A stretch of 36,766 nt of DNA, taken from contig JAESTK010000136.1 in assembly GCA_016763645.1 (NCBI GenBank), positions 1-36,766 of the forward strand. Reading direction: 5' to 3'. The position numbers and the translations under genes are program-made. Under the pieces are notes generated by a model that was not told where the DNA came from, ran no database searches, and saw only the letters and a program-made list of their open reading frames with translations. Positions 19,567-28,694 of the stretch are shown piece by piece (the first letter of the stretch is position 1; every line of letters starts with the position of its first letter). The DNA is from Flavobacteriales bacterium. GTDB lineage: Bacteria; Bacteroidota; Bacteroidia; Flavobacteriales_G; NORP312.

Positions 19567-20319
19567 TTAATCAGGAATTTCTTCACCAAATTTCAAGCCA
19601 AAGTGTTTACGCAGCCAATGTGTAGAAAGATAGATGAGAGGGGTGTCGACCAAGGCGCACAGTGATTTGAATAACCAGCCATCGAGAATATAGCCACCGA
19701 TGGTGCTTAGAGGTAGCGAAGAATCTTTTACTTCTTGCCCGCATTCATCAATTACAATAACGGTATCTGCCTCCCATCCGAAGGTATTTGCCCCCATAAA
19801 AAGAACTCCAACTACTAAAGACGTATCAATTAGCTGTGAAAAAATGGTTGAGCCATTATTTCTTAACCAAAGGTGTTTCCCTTTGGTAAGTTCTTTCCAA
19901 AAGTGATATACTTTAACATCAACCAATTGGGCAGCTAAATAGGCAACCATAGAGGCCATAACTACTCGCCACGAATTCCCAAATACTTTAGCATACTCAC
20001 AGCCGCTAACTGGAGACCCTTCTATAGAATCGAATTGCATTCCCAGCCACAGTACCCCCAGTACAAATGCTGAGGCGATAAATCCAGAAACAACAACTCG
20101 GTTAGTTCTCTTTTTTCCGTAAATTTCGGAGAGTAAATCGGTAATTAAAAAGGTGATAGGGTAAGGCAGAACCCCAGCAGAAATAGTAAAGGTTCTAAAT
20201 CCTAAATCTACTTCAATAAATTTATTTGCAATAAGGTTACAAACAACTAACGCAGCAATAAAAAGTCCCGAAAGTAAGATGTAGAAACGTTCGGAGTCGT
20301 TACGTAGTTTGCTATCCAT
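19567..20319 (-). CDS. yhhQ: VUT family / queuosine precursor transporter (YhhQ-like)
   Basis: SAGVLPYPITFLITDLLSEIYGKKRTNRVV and LWLRNNGSTIFSQLIDTSLVV are family hallmarks. Confidence 0.9.
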   Translation of the reverse strand: MDSKLRNDSERFYILLSGLFIAALVVCNLIANKFIEVDLGFRTFTISAGVLPYPITFLITDLLSEIYGKKRTNRVVVSGFIASAFVLGVLWLGMQFDSIEGSPVSGCEYAKVFGNSWRVVMASMVAYLAAQLVDVKVYHFWKELTKGKHLWLRNNGSTIFSQLIDTSLVVGVLFMGANTFGWEADTVIVIDECGQEVKDSSLPLSTIGGYILDGWLFKSLCALVDTPLIYLSTHWLRKHFGLKFGEEIPD

Positions 20320-20379
20320 TTACAAAATTTGGACTAAGATAGAATAATTGACAAATTATTGAATAACAGAACGTTAAAA

Positions 20380-20676
20380 TTAATAGGCGCTAACTTGATG
20401 AATTCTATTAATTGGAATTGCAACTCCTCTTTTAAGTAGAACATTTTTTTCGGTTATAGCCCAAACGGTTGTTTCTACCTTTTTTATGCTTTGGTCATCT
20501 TCAAAAATAATTTTGACTTTCCTTTTTTGGTTATTACCAAGTTTCACTGCTCTTTGCATGGCCAAACTACGAATCTTTTTTTCGTCAGCATTAGATAACA
20601 CTTCTGTTTTCGGAAAGTGAAATTCAGATATTGATTCTTTTTCTACTACTATGGGTGATACGACTCCTGGCTCCAT
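20380..20676 (-). CDS. Small hypothetical cytoplasmic protein (98 aa)
   Basis: Isolated in-frame ORF with no competing frame; no recognisable family motif. Confidence 0.6.
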   Translation of the reverse strand: MEPGVVSPIVVEKESISEFHFPKTEVLSNADEKKIRSLAMQRAVKLGNNQKRKVKIIFEDDQSIKKVETTVWAITEKNVLLKRGVAIPINRIHQVSAY

Positions 20677-20752
20677 GGTGCGTTAAATTTAAAAGGTTAG
20701 ATAATAAATTGCTGATGGATTAAAATACGTGTGTGCGCTCTAAAAGTTGCAA

Positions 20753-22066
20753 TTATTTGGTGGTATTTATTCGCAACACACTTGTAGTAGCTGCTGTAAT
20801 TTTATATCGGTTATCAATTCGGTAGCCAATTACCCAAATTATTTCATGGTTTGAAGTAAGTACGTACACGTTCTTTTTTTCAAGCATCGAAAGCTTATTA
20901 TCTATGAAAAAATCACTCAATCTCTTCCTTTTATCCATACCTAAGGGATAAAAAGCATCGCCTTGTTTCCATTGTCGTAGCTCTAGTGGAAATTTAATTT
21001 TATTGGCATCTAGCAGTGCAATATTTTCTGAAACAATTAAACTGTCAGGAAGTGGAATACGAGTAAATTCTAAGACAACAGGATGTTCTGGTTTTTGTTG
21101 GTCCTCTTCAATTATTACGGATGTTTTTTCTACCTCATTTTTGTGTTGAATGAGTATATTTTCTCTGTCAACTACCAATTGATAACTTGCCGTAAAAAAT
21201 TGCTTACCAGATGTATTTACCTGAATAATATCTTCACAATCGCTAAACGTAAACCCATACGAACGAACGAATTCGAATAGATAATGGGCTGGCTTATTAA
21301 GTTGTTTTAGCTTGTCGAAATCAACAATTTCAATATTATTTTTAGTAGAAATTAACTCTTTTTTCAAAGACTCTATTTGTTCGAAATAAACTTGCTCAAC
21401 AAAACTAAGGTTTGCAAAATTTTGCTCAAATGTTAATTCGAGAGAAGGATTTATCTCTTGTAAAATAGGGATAATTTGATGTCTAATTTTGTTGCGTAAA
21501 TATTTAGTCGATTTGTTGCTTTTATCTTCACGAAAGTCAATGTTTTGATCTTTTACGTATTCTGAAATTTGTTGTTTTGTCGCAAAAAGCAATGGGCGAA
21601 CAATTGTTCCATTTTTCGGTTGAATACCTCTTATCCCCATAATTCCTGTGCCCTTAGCAGCGTTTAAAATAAATGTTTCTATAGCATCGTTGAGGTGAGT
21701 GCCTACCGCCACAGAGTTATATTTACCAGTGCTAATTAACTCGTTGAACCAAGAATATCTTAGTTCTCGTGCTGCCATTTGAGTTGAAACCTTATGTTTT
21801 TGAACATACTTTTCTGTTTCGAAATGTTTAACAAAACACTTAACGGCTAAATTTTTTGCTAGAGATTCAACAAAAGCTTGGTCTCTATCAGCATCAATTT
21901 CGCGTAAGCCAAAATTACAATGAGCGATGTCGAAATTAACACCCAATGTTTTGAAAAGATGAGCTAGTATTGTTGAATCTATTCCGCCACTTACCGCTAA
22001 CAATATTTTATCCCCACCTTCAAAAAGATTGTTTTCACGAATATATTTTTCAATTTTTTTAAGCAT
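20753..22066 (-). CDS. tilS: tRNA(Ile)-lysidine synthase
   Basis: PP-loop LLAVSGGIDSTILAHLF, HCNFGLREIDADRDQAFVE, THLNDAIETFILNAAKGTG. Confidence 0.96.
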   Translation of the reverse strand: MLKKIEKYIRENNLFEGGDKILLAVSGGIDSTILAHLFKTLGVNFDIAHCNFGLREIDADRDQAFVESLAKNLAVKCFVKHFETEKYVQKHKVSTQMAARELRYSWFNELISTGKYNSVAVGTHLNDAIETFILNAAKGTGIMGIRGIQPKNGTIVRPLLFATKQQISEYVKDQNIDFREDKSNKSTKYLRNKIRHQIIPILQEINPSLELTFEQNFANLSFVEQVYFEQIESLKKELISTKNNIEIVDFDKLKQLNKPAHYLFEFVRSYGFTFSDCEDIIQVNTSGKQFFTASYQLVVDRENILIQHKNEVEKTSVIIEEDQQKPEHPVVLEFTRIPLPDSLIVSENIALLDANKIKFPLELRQWKQGDAFYPLGMDKRKRLSDFFIDNKLSMLEKKNVYVLTSNHEIIWVIGYRIDNRYKITAATTSVLRINTTK

Positions 22067-23363
22067 TTATTTTTGCTTTAGGTGCTCCGACAAGGTCGAA
22101 AAATGCTTGGGCTTTTAACAAAGATTCTTCGTATTCTTTGTGGGGGTTTGATTGACTGGTAATTGCACTACCAGCCATTAATGACAAGTAATTGTTATCA
22201 TCATTGTATAGCAACGTGCGGATAATTACATTGAAATCGAAATTTCCATTTGGACTGAAATAACCAACAGCACCAGAATACACACCTCGTTTTGTTTGTT
22301 CAAATTCTTCGATTAATTGCATGGCTTTAACTTTGGGCGCTCCAGTCATCGAACCCATCGGGAAACAAGACTCTATCGCATCAACGGGATGACATTTTTT
22401 ATCAATTTCTGCACTTACGGTAGAAATCATTTGATGTACAGTTTGGTAACTATAAATCCCAAAAAGTTCTTCAACATTTACACTACCGGTTGTGGCGACT
22501 TTAGATAAATCGTTTCTAACCAAATCTACAATCATTACGTTTTCGCTCCGCTCTTTGTCATTAGCTAGTAATTCGGCAGCTAGTCGATTATCTTCTACTT
22601 CTGTTTCTCCGCGATGAATAGTGCCTTTTATGGGTTGTGAAAACAGCTTGTTTCCTTCTTTTTTTAAAAATCGTTCAGGGCTTGCGGAAAGTATATAATG
22701 TGAACTATTTTTTACGAAACACGAAAATGGTGTTGGAAATTTATTGAGTATTTCTAGGTAAGTAGTCTGTGGATTAAAGGAGGCAGGTGTAGCGAAAAAC
22801 TCTTGACAATAGTTTATCTCATAAACGTTGCCTAGCCTAATATGGTGTAGCAGTTGTTCTACATCGTCAATATATTTATTCTTCGAAATTTTGGATTGAA
22901 AATTAACAACGGTTTCGGACTCTGAAACCGTTGTATTCTCAATGTCATGTAGTTTAGATTTAATATCAACGCTAGAAATATAGTGGCATTCTATGACTTT
23001 ATTGTTCTTTATGAGTACAATTTCAGGCTGCACGAATTCCATCTCGGGAAATTCTAACCCGTCATCATTTTTTGATGATAGCAATTCGAGCTCATTTTTT
23101 AAATCATAAGATAGATAACCAAATAGCCAGTCATTAGCTTCGTCAACAAATGATTTTAACTCACTAAAGGAATTTTTTTGAGGAGAAATAGTTTTAATAG
23201 CTCCGATAGAAGCCACCCATTCATACTCATTTTTCACCACCCGATTTGCAACATTTCCCCCAGAACAAAGTAGCGTGAAGTGTTTTTCAGAAGTGCTAGA
23301 TGCAATTAGCTTTTCTAAAAAATCATTAGGGTTTACTGAATTGTATTTAAATAACTTTCTCAA
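22059..23363 (-). CDS. pabB: Aminodeoxychorismate synthase component I / chorismate-binding enzyme
   Basis: SASPERFLKKEGNKLFSQPIKGTIHRG, ENVMIVDLVRNDLSKVA, CFPMGSMTGAPKVKAMQLIEE. Confidence 0.93.
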   Translation of the reverse strand: MRKLFKYNSVNPNDFLEKLIASSTSEKHFTLLCSGGNVANRVVKNEYEWVASIGAIKTISPQKNSFSELKSFVDEANDWLFGYLSYDLKNELELLSSKNDDGLEFPEMEFVQPEIVLIKNNKVIECHYISSVDIKSKLHDIENTTVSESETVVNFQSKISKNKYIDDVEQLLHHIRLGNVYEINYCQEFFATPASFNPQTTYLEILNKFPTPFSCFVKNSSHYILSASPERFLKKEGNKLFSQPIKGTIHRGETEVEDNRLAAELLANDKERSENVMIVDLVRNDLSKVATTGSVNVEELFGIYSYQTVHQMISTVSAEIDKKCHPVDAIESCFPMGSMTGAPKVKAMQLIEEFEQTKRGVYSGAVGYFSPNGNFDFNVIIRTLLYNDDNNYLSLMAGSAITSQSNPHKEYEESLLKAQAFFDLVGAPKAKINA

Positions 23364-23379
23364 CGTTTAGTGGAAATAT

Positions 23380-23387
23380 TATATTTG
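23380..23387 (+). promoter_or_regulatory. TAnnTTTG -7 box (TATATTTG) for the plus-strand gene at 23413
   Basis: Exact match 25 nt upstream of ATG 23413 in a 49-nt divergent intergenic region. Confidence 0.4.
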
Positions 23388-23394
23388 TTGCGTT

Positions 23395-23402
23395 CAAAAG
23401 TA
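23395..23402 (-). promoter_or_regulatory. TAnnTTTG -7 box (TACTTTTG) for pabB
   Basis: Exact match 31 nt upstream of the pabB start at 23363, divergent from the box at 23380-23387. Confidence 0.4.
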
Positions 23403-23412
23403 ACAAACGCTA

Positions 23413-24009
23413 ATGTTTAATAAGCAAGCCCCTAATTGGTTTTTATTTTTCACCCTTATTATTGAAGGAGGCGCGTTAATGGCAGTAGAATTAATAGGAG
23501 CAAAAATGATCGCTCCATATTATGGAACTTCGCTTTATGTATGGGCATCTGTACTTGCAATAACACTTGGAGGTTTGGCAATTGGGTACTACTCTGGAGG
23601 AGTAATTTCGAAAAAACAGCCGAACCAAAAAACACTCTATACAATTGTAGCCGTTTCAGCATTATTGGTTTTGCTAATGCCAGTTACTTCTAAATTAATT
23701 TTGTCAATTGATATGGGTTTGAAAACAGGAATAATTGTTTCATGTATCTTTTTCTTAATGCCACAATTAATGGGATTTGGCATGGTAAGTCCAATTGTAG
23801 TTCGTTTAATTTCTAAAGACGTAAAGAAAATTGGAAGCAATGCAGGTACGGTTTATTTTACTTCAACTATTGGAGGAATTGTATCTACGTTTTTCTTTGG
23901 GTTTTATGCTATCCCATATTTGGGACTAAAAATGAGTGCAATCATAGTTGGATGTTCACTTTTACTGCCCGTAGTTCTTTTTCCGATTTTGGGAAAGAAT
24001 AACTCATAG
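23413..24009 (+). CDS. Stand-alone membrane domain homologous to the N-terminus of fused MFS/spermidine synthase proteins
   Basis: IIEGGALMAVELIGAKMIAPYYGTSLYVWASVLAITLGGLAIGYYSGG closely matches LLEGAAVMLVELAGARIISPYYGASLTTWASVLGVTMSSLAIGYLVGG of the gene at 24368-25990. Confidence 0.85.
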   Translation: MFNKQAPNWFLFFTLIIEGGALMAVELIGAKMIAPYYGTSLYVWASVLAITLGGLAIGYYSGGVISKKQPNQKTLYTIVAVSALLVLLMPVTSKLILSIDMGLKTGIIVSCIFFLMPQLMGFGMVSPIVVRLISKDVKKIGSNAGTVYFTSTIGGIVSTFFFGFYAIPYLGLKMSAIIVGCSLLLPVVLFPILGKNNS

Positions 24010-24333
24010 CTCTCGCAGCTGAATATCATCAACGGTTACCGATATTCCTTTCATACAGATATTCATTGAAGATTTAGAAGGGTGGTATTTTATCCAAACA
24101 GCTAATCTATCTTTCTGAAATTCCTTTGCTAGATTCGATGGCATCAACTTAGTACCTTTTTCAGTTACAACTAAATACGTGCAGCCATCGAGTGAAGAAA
24201 AATCTTTTATCGTTGCAGAAGTATACCCTTCATCAACCCATTGCTGAGTGGTTTTTACCTTTGGTTCGGATACATCTTTGCTACTTGAACAAGCAATAAA
24301 GACTAGTAAAAGGGCTATCGTAAAAAATCGCAT
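24004..24333 (-). CDS. Small putative lipoprotein
   Basis: MRFFTIALLLVFIACSSSK lipobox from ATG 24333; overlaps the convergent gene end by 6 nt. Confidence 0.8.
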   Translation of the reverse strand: MRFFTIALLLVFIACSSSKDVSEPKVKTTQQWVDEGYTSATIKDFSSLDGCTYLVVTEKGTKLMPSNLAKEFQKDRLAVWIKYHPSKSSMNICMKGISVTVDDIQLREL

Positions 24334-24367
24334 GATATTGGGAGTGGCAGGAAAAATCATGCCGATT

Positions 24368-25990
24368 CTATTTAAACATGGGAATACCTTGATTTACAAA
24401 GTTGTTAGTATAGTATCTGTTGTAGTAGTATCTCCAATTTGCCGCAGCTTCTTGATTAAGAATATCTAAAATGGGTAGGTCGTCAACCAGTACCAGAGCA
24501 TCTGCAGTGTCGATTGTCGCTACTGGAATTTCATAATCTCTAATGTCGCTAATTAATTGCCCATCGTATAATTCCGAAAACACTCTTCCGTTTTGATATG
24601 GGGCATAATCCAATTCATGTAGTGATGCCGCGATAATTGAGTTTCGTTCATTTTCTTTGCCTTTAGAAGCAAATAGACGAAGGTTAAAGCCACTATTAAT
24701 AATCGTTTTAATAACGGATCTACCGCTTTTACCAACATCACCTGAAAGAAATCCATTAAAATTTAAGGCAATCATCCCTTGAGGCTTGAGCAATGTTTTA
24801 ACATGCTCGAAATTTTCCTTTGATAGTAGATACGCAGGAGGGTTTTCGCCTTTAAAAACATCGAATACAATTAAATCGTATTTCTTTTTGTTAGTTCTTA
24901 AAAAATGCCTTGCATCGTCAATTTCTAAATCGAAGTCATTTTTTACTCCAAAGTAATCGAAAGCAGCATCTGCAATTCGTTGGTCGAGCTCGCAAACATC
25001 GGTGTTAAAATTTCTTTTCTGAAATTGCTTTATCATATTTCCGCCACCAAGACCGAGTAACATTACATCTGCATTATCGGGAACGGGGTCGATAACTTTC
25101 ATTAATATATGAATGTATTCACCAAAAATTACCTCATAGGTTTGTGGGTCAACTGTTGTTTCAGGCATTCGATTAACCATTAGCATTCTGTTGTATTTAA
25201 ACTGTCCATTTCGGTCATTATAAGGATAGTCGGCAACTAATATTTGTCCGAGCAATCCTTCGTTATAATCTTGCACTTTAATACCTGATGACACCTTATA
25301 TTTTTGACTTTCTTGATAGTTTTTTAGCGTCACAAATAGGAAAGGGAGATATATTAGTACATACCATTTTTTAGTTTTAATGACTAAAAACCATATTGGT
25401 CCAATTAGAAGAACGGCACTTGTTAAGATTAAAGGTACTGTGATTCCGAATGAAGGAATTATAAAAAAACCGGTTAAAAATGTTCCAGCTATTCCACCAA
25501 TGGTAGAAATAGCGTACGAGAACCCAGTTATTTTTCCTGCATCTTCAGCCCTTTCGGCTAAAATTTTAATTATGATTTGCGGAATTGTACCAAACAGAAT
25601 CAGAGACGGTGAAAGAATTATAAAAGCGAGCGTTAAGATGTTTAATTCTAAGGACCATTCAGTGAATTTAAACATAAACTTATTAGCAAAATAAGGCATA
25701 AGCAGGCAGGCTAATGAAGTTCCAAAAAGGATTAGAAGTAATAGTTCCGCTGGGTTTTTATGTTTGTCAACTATTCGGCCTCCAACCAAGTAACCTATGG
25801 CTAAGCTCGACATGGTTACGCCTAAAACAGAAGCCCACGTTGTTAGAGACGCTCCATAGTATGGAGAAATAATTCTTGCCCCTGCAAGTTCTACTAACAT
25901 TACGGCAGCCCCTTCTAGTAGTAAAAATACAATTAGAAGTTTAGGATTAAGTTCGATGCTAATCTTGGTTTCAGAAACCGATTTACTCAT
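24368..25990 (-). CDS. Fused membrane/spermidine synthase-like methyltransferase-fold protein
   Basis: N-terminal TM domain plus NADVMLLGLGGGNMIKQF and KYDLIVFDVFKGENPPAYLLSKENF spermidine synthase-fold motifs. Confidence 0.9.
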   Translation of the reverse strand: MSKSVSETKISIELNPKLLIVFLLLEGAAVMLVELAGARIISPYYGASLTTWASVLGVTMSSLAIGYLVGGRIVDKHKNPAELLLLILFGTSLACLLMPYFANKFMFKFTEWSLELNILTLAFIILSPSLILFGTIPQIIIKILAERAEDAGKITGFSYAISTIGGIAGTFLTGFFIIPSFGITVPLILTSAVLLIGPIWFLVIKTKKWYVLIYLPFLFVTLKNYQESQKYKVSSGIKVQDYNEGLLGQILVADYPYNDRNGQFKYNRMLMVNRMPETTVDPQTYEVIFGEYIHILMKVIDPVPDNADVMLLGLGGGNMIKQFQKRNFNTDVCELDQRIADAAFDYFGVKNDFDLEIDDARHFLRTNKKKYDLIVFDVFKGENPPAYLLSKENFEHVKTLLKPQGMIALNFNGFLSGDVGKSGRSVIKTIINSGFNLRLFASKGKENERNSIIAASLHELDYAPYQNGRVFSELYDGQLISDIRDYEIPVATIDTADALVLVDDLPILDILNQEAAANWRYYYNRYYTNNFVNQGIPMFK

Positions 25991-25994
25991 CTTT

Positions 25995-26002
25995 CAAAGA
26001 TA
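25995..26002 (-). promoter_or_regulatory. TAnnTTTG -7 box (TATCTTTG) directly upstream of the spermidine synthase-like gene
   Basis: Exact match, 4 nt from the ATG. Confidence 0.35.
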
Positions 26003-26040
26003 TACTTCTAATAAAACAAAATGCGATTAGATAAATGTTT

Positions 26041-27051
26041 TTACCTGCACAACGGCAGTAACCAATCGGCATTTCCATTAAGGCTTTCGACTAGTTGAAT
26101 TTTTTCTCCACCATTGTTTTCAAATATTTCTTGATATTCAATGCCAATTTCAACAATAGTTTCGAGGCAATCGGCTACAAAAGCTGGACTAAAAACAAGT
26201 ACTTTTTTTGCGCCTTTTTTTGCTAAGTCAGCGATTACAACATCTGAATAAGGTTTAATCCAAGGGTCTTTAGCACGTGTTTCTAATCTCGATTGAAAAG
26301 CAATTGTGTATTCAGATTCGCTCAGCCCTAAAGTTTTGACAATGTGTTTTGTCGTCTCAAAACATTGCGCGCGATAACACAGGTGGTTTTTTTCGGATAA
26401 CGATTCGCAACAATTATCACAAGCAAAGCAATGATTACTATGGTCTCCGTTTTTTAGATGTCTTTCGGGTAAACCGTGATAGCTAAATAAAATGTGGTCA
26501 TAGCTTTCTTCATCAAGATGTTTTTTCCCGTTTGCGGCAAATGCATTGATTAGTTCGGGTAAATCGTAAAAACTTGAGACGAATGAAAGAGGGGGGATGG
26601 AGACATCATTCTTGACAATATCCATTACTTTTTCTATACTAGAACCGGTTGAGGAAGAGGCGTACTGAGGATAAAGTGGAATCACCTTTATTTCAGAAAC
26701 ATTAGCTTTTTTTAATTCGTCAAATGCAGATTTTATGGATGGCTTTTGATAACGCATAGCAAAGCTTACATGATGCTTTTCACCTAATAATTTCTGTAGA
26801 TTTTCTTTTAACTCTATGCCATAATAGAGTAGTGGAGATCCTTTTTCAGTCCAAAGTTGTTTGTAAATTTTGGCAGATTTTGGACCTCTCAACGGGACAA
26901 TAATTAGGTTGATTAACAACCATCGTTGTACAAATGGCAAGTCGATAACTCGCTTATCCATTAAAAATGCGCGGAGGTATTTCCGTACATCTTTTACCGA
27001 AGGACTATCGGGAGTGCCTAGGTTTATAAGTAAAATTCCTTTTTTCATCAA
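26041..27051 (-). CDS. hemH: Ferrochelatase (protoporphyrin/coproporphyrin type)
   Basis: GILLINLGTPDSPSVKDVRKYLRAFLMDKRVIDLP, HILFSYHGLPERHL, LVFSPAFVADCLETIVEIGIEYQEIF. Confidence 0.95.
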   Translation of the reverse strand: MMKKGILLINLGTPDSPSVKDVRKYLRAFLMDKRVIDLPFVQRWLLINLIIVPLRGPKSAKIYKQLWTEKGSPLLYYGIELKENLQKLLGEKHHVSFAMRYQKPSIKSAFDELKKANVSEIKVIPLYPQYASSSTGSSIEKVMDIVKNDVSIPPLSFVSSFYDLPELINAFAANGKKHLDEESYDHILFSYHGLPERHLKNGDHSNHCFACDNCCESLSEKNHLCYRAQCFETTKHIVKTLGLSESEYTIAFQSRLETRAKDPWIKPYSDVVIADLAKKGAKKVLVFSPAFVADCLETIVEIGIEYQEIFENNGGEKIQLVESLNGNADWLLPLCR

Positions 27052-28661
27052 TTTGCTTTTTCGGTAGAAAATCGTTTAGCGAAAGTCCAAATTAATAACA
27101 AAACTGAAAATGCAGCAGCAACCCGCCCTATATAATCTCCATATTTTACGTAAAAAGTAATTTTATCATTAGCATTAATCGTTTCGTTGATTGCCGTTGG
27201 CACCCACCAATCGGTTGCTTGAGTTACGTCTCCTCGTTGATTTATAAAACACGAAATACCGGTATTTGCAGAACGTGCTACGCTTCTGCGGCATTCTATA
27301 GCACGCAATCGAGAGTAATGAAAATGCTGAATGTACCCCGGAGACTTGTCCCACCAACCATCGTTGGTTAATACAGATATTAAGTTAGCTCCATTTTGCA
27401 TAAATTCACCTACAAATTCTCCATATACCGATTCCCAACAGATAACTGGAGCAATTTTTATTTCAGATTTGGAAGATTGAAAAACGGTTCTTCCTTCTTG
27501 AATACCTAAACTTCCAGTAGTTCCACCAAGGTCGAAAATTAATTCCTGAAATGGTCTAAACAACTGCGGAAAGGGCATCGTTTCGACTCCTAATACTAAT
27601 TTGGATTTATGATAAACTTGAACGCTATCGGTTTTGTCAACTTGAATTGCAGAATTGTAGTGGTCGTACCATTTTTCTGTTTTCCTGAACTTACGTGCTG
27701 TTGCGCTAATTTCATTTTTGTTGTGAAATATTTTTCCTAACGAAGCTCCCAAAACTAAATCGGTGTTGGGGTGAGTTGAGTTAAATTCTTTTAATGCTTG
27801 ATGCAGGGGAGACTCTTTAAGTCTGCTTACCCAAATAGAATAGGGGAGTGCGGTTTCTGGCCCAAGAACATAATCTGTTTTTTCGGTTGTTTTTTCTTCG
27901 GCAAGAGATAAAAATAAATCCATTTGCTCACTTGCCGTGCCTGTAAACTTTAGGTTGTAAGGGTCAATATTGGGTTGGACGACCGTGATATTCACGGGGT
28001 TAATTTCTTCGGTATAATTCACGTAAGTGATAATCGAAAAAACGAGCGGAATAAAGATGAGTAAGCTTGCCCAAGTTATTTGTTTTGGGGCTATTTTTTT
28101 ATTTTCTGAAAATTCTCGGACAACAAAAAACAAGAATAAATTGATAAGTAATATCCAAAAACTTCCTCCCAAAATACCAGTAAATTCATACCATTGAATC
28201 CACGATGGACGATTTGCGAAAACATTACCGAGAGTTAACCAAGGGTCAGAAATACTCCAGTTTAGATGTAGATACTCGAAGCCCAACCAAAACAATACAA
28301 ACGCCCAATAGCCTCTTTTGTCGCCCATTTTTTTCTTTACGTTGCTGAATAATTTAAAAGCAACTGCCATAAATAAAGGATTCAGTAGTACGGGTGTTCC
28401 GATAGATATTAGTTTGGTAATTAGGTCTTCATCTACACAATAAATCCACCAGGTAGAAATGAGGTTAAACACAAAAAAAGCTAGGAAACTTAAACTTAGA
28501 ATTCCGCCTTTTGCTTTACCTAAACTAATTTCGTGTTCGAGAAAAAGTAGCGGAACAAATCCAATAAAAATTAACGGGGTTAAGCTTCCAGTTGCGGGCC
28601 ACGCAATGCCTAATAAAATGCCCGACAGCACTGCTAGTAATATGGATTGTAGTTTGCTCAA
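27048..28661 (-). CDS. lnt: Apolipoprotein N-acyltransferase (TTG start)
   Basis: Eight-TM-type N-terminal region plus nitrilase domain: DYVLGPETALPY, KSKLVLGVETMPF, APVICWESVYGEFVGEFMQNGANLISVLTNDGWW. Confidence 0.93.
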   Translation of the reverse strand: MSKLQSILLAVLSGILLGIAWPATGSLTPLIFIGFVPLLFLEHEISLGKAKGGILSLSFLAFFVFNLISTWWIYCVDEDLITKLISIGTPVLLNPLFMAVAFKLFSNVKKKMGDKRGYWAFVLFWLGFEYLHLNWSISDPWLTLGNVFANRPSWIQWYEFTGILGGSFWILLINLFLFFVVREFSENKKIAPKQITWASLLIFIPLVFSIITYVNYTEEINPVNITVVQPNIDPYNLKFTGTASEQMDLFLSLAEEKTTEKTDYVLGPETALPYSIWVSRLKESPLHQALKEFNSTHPNTDLVLGASLGKIFHNKNEISATARKFRKTEKWYDHYNSAIQVDKTDSVQVYHKSKLVLGVETMPFPQLFRPFQELIFDLGGTTGSLGIQEGRTVFQSSKSEIKIAPVICWESVYGEFVGEFMQNGANLISVLTNDGWWDKSPGYIQHFHYSRLRAIECRRSVARSANTGISCFINQRGDVTQATDWWVPTAINETINANDKITFYVKYGDYIGRVAAAFSVLLLIWTFAKRFSTEKAN

Positions 28662-28677
28662 CAGGGTTGAATGAACA

Positions 28678-28685
28678 CAAAGATA
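28678..28685 (-). promoter_or_regulatory. TAnnTTTG -7 box (TATCTTTG) between the sortase gene and lnt
   Basis: Exact match 16 nt upstream of the lnt TTG start. Confidence 0.35.
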
Positions 28686-28694
28686 GGAGATTGA

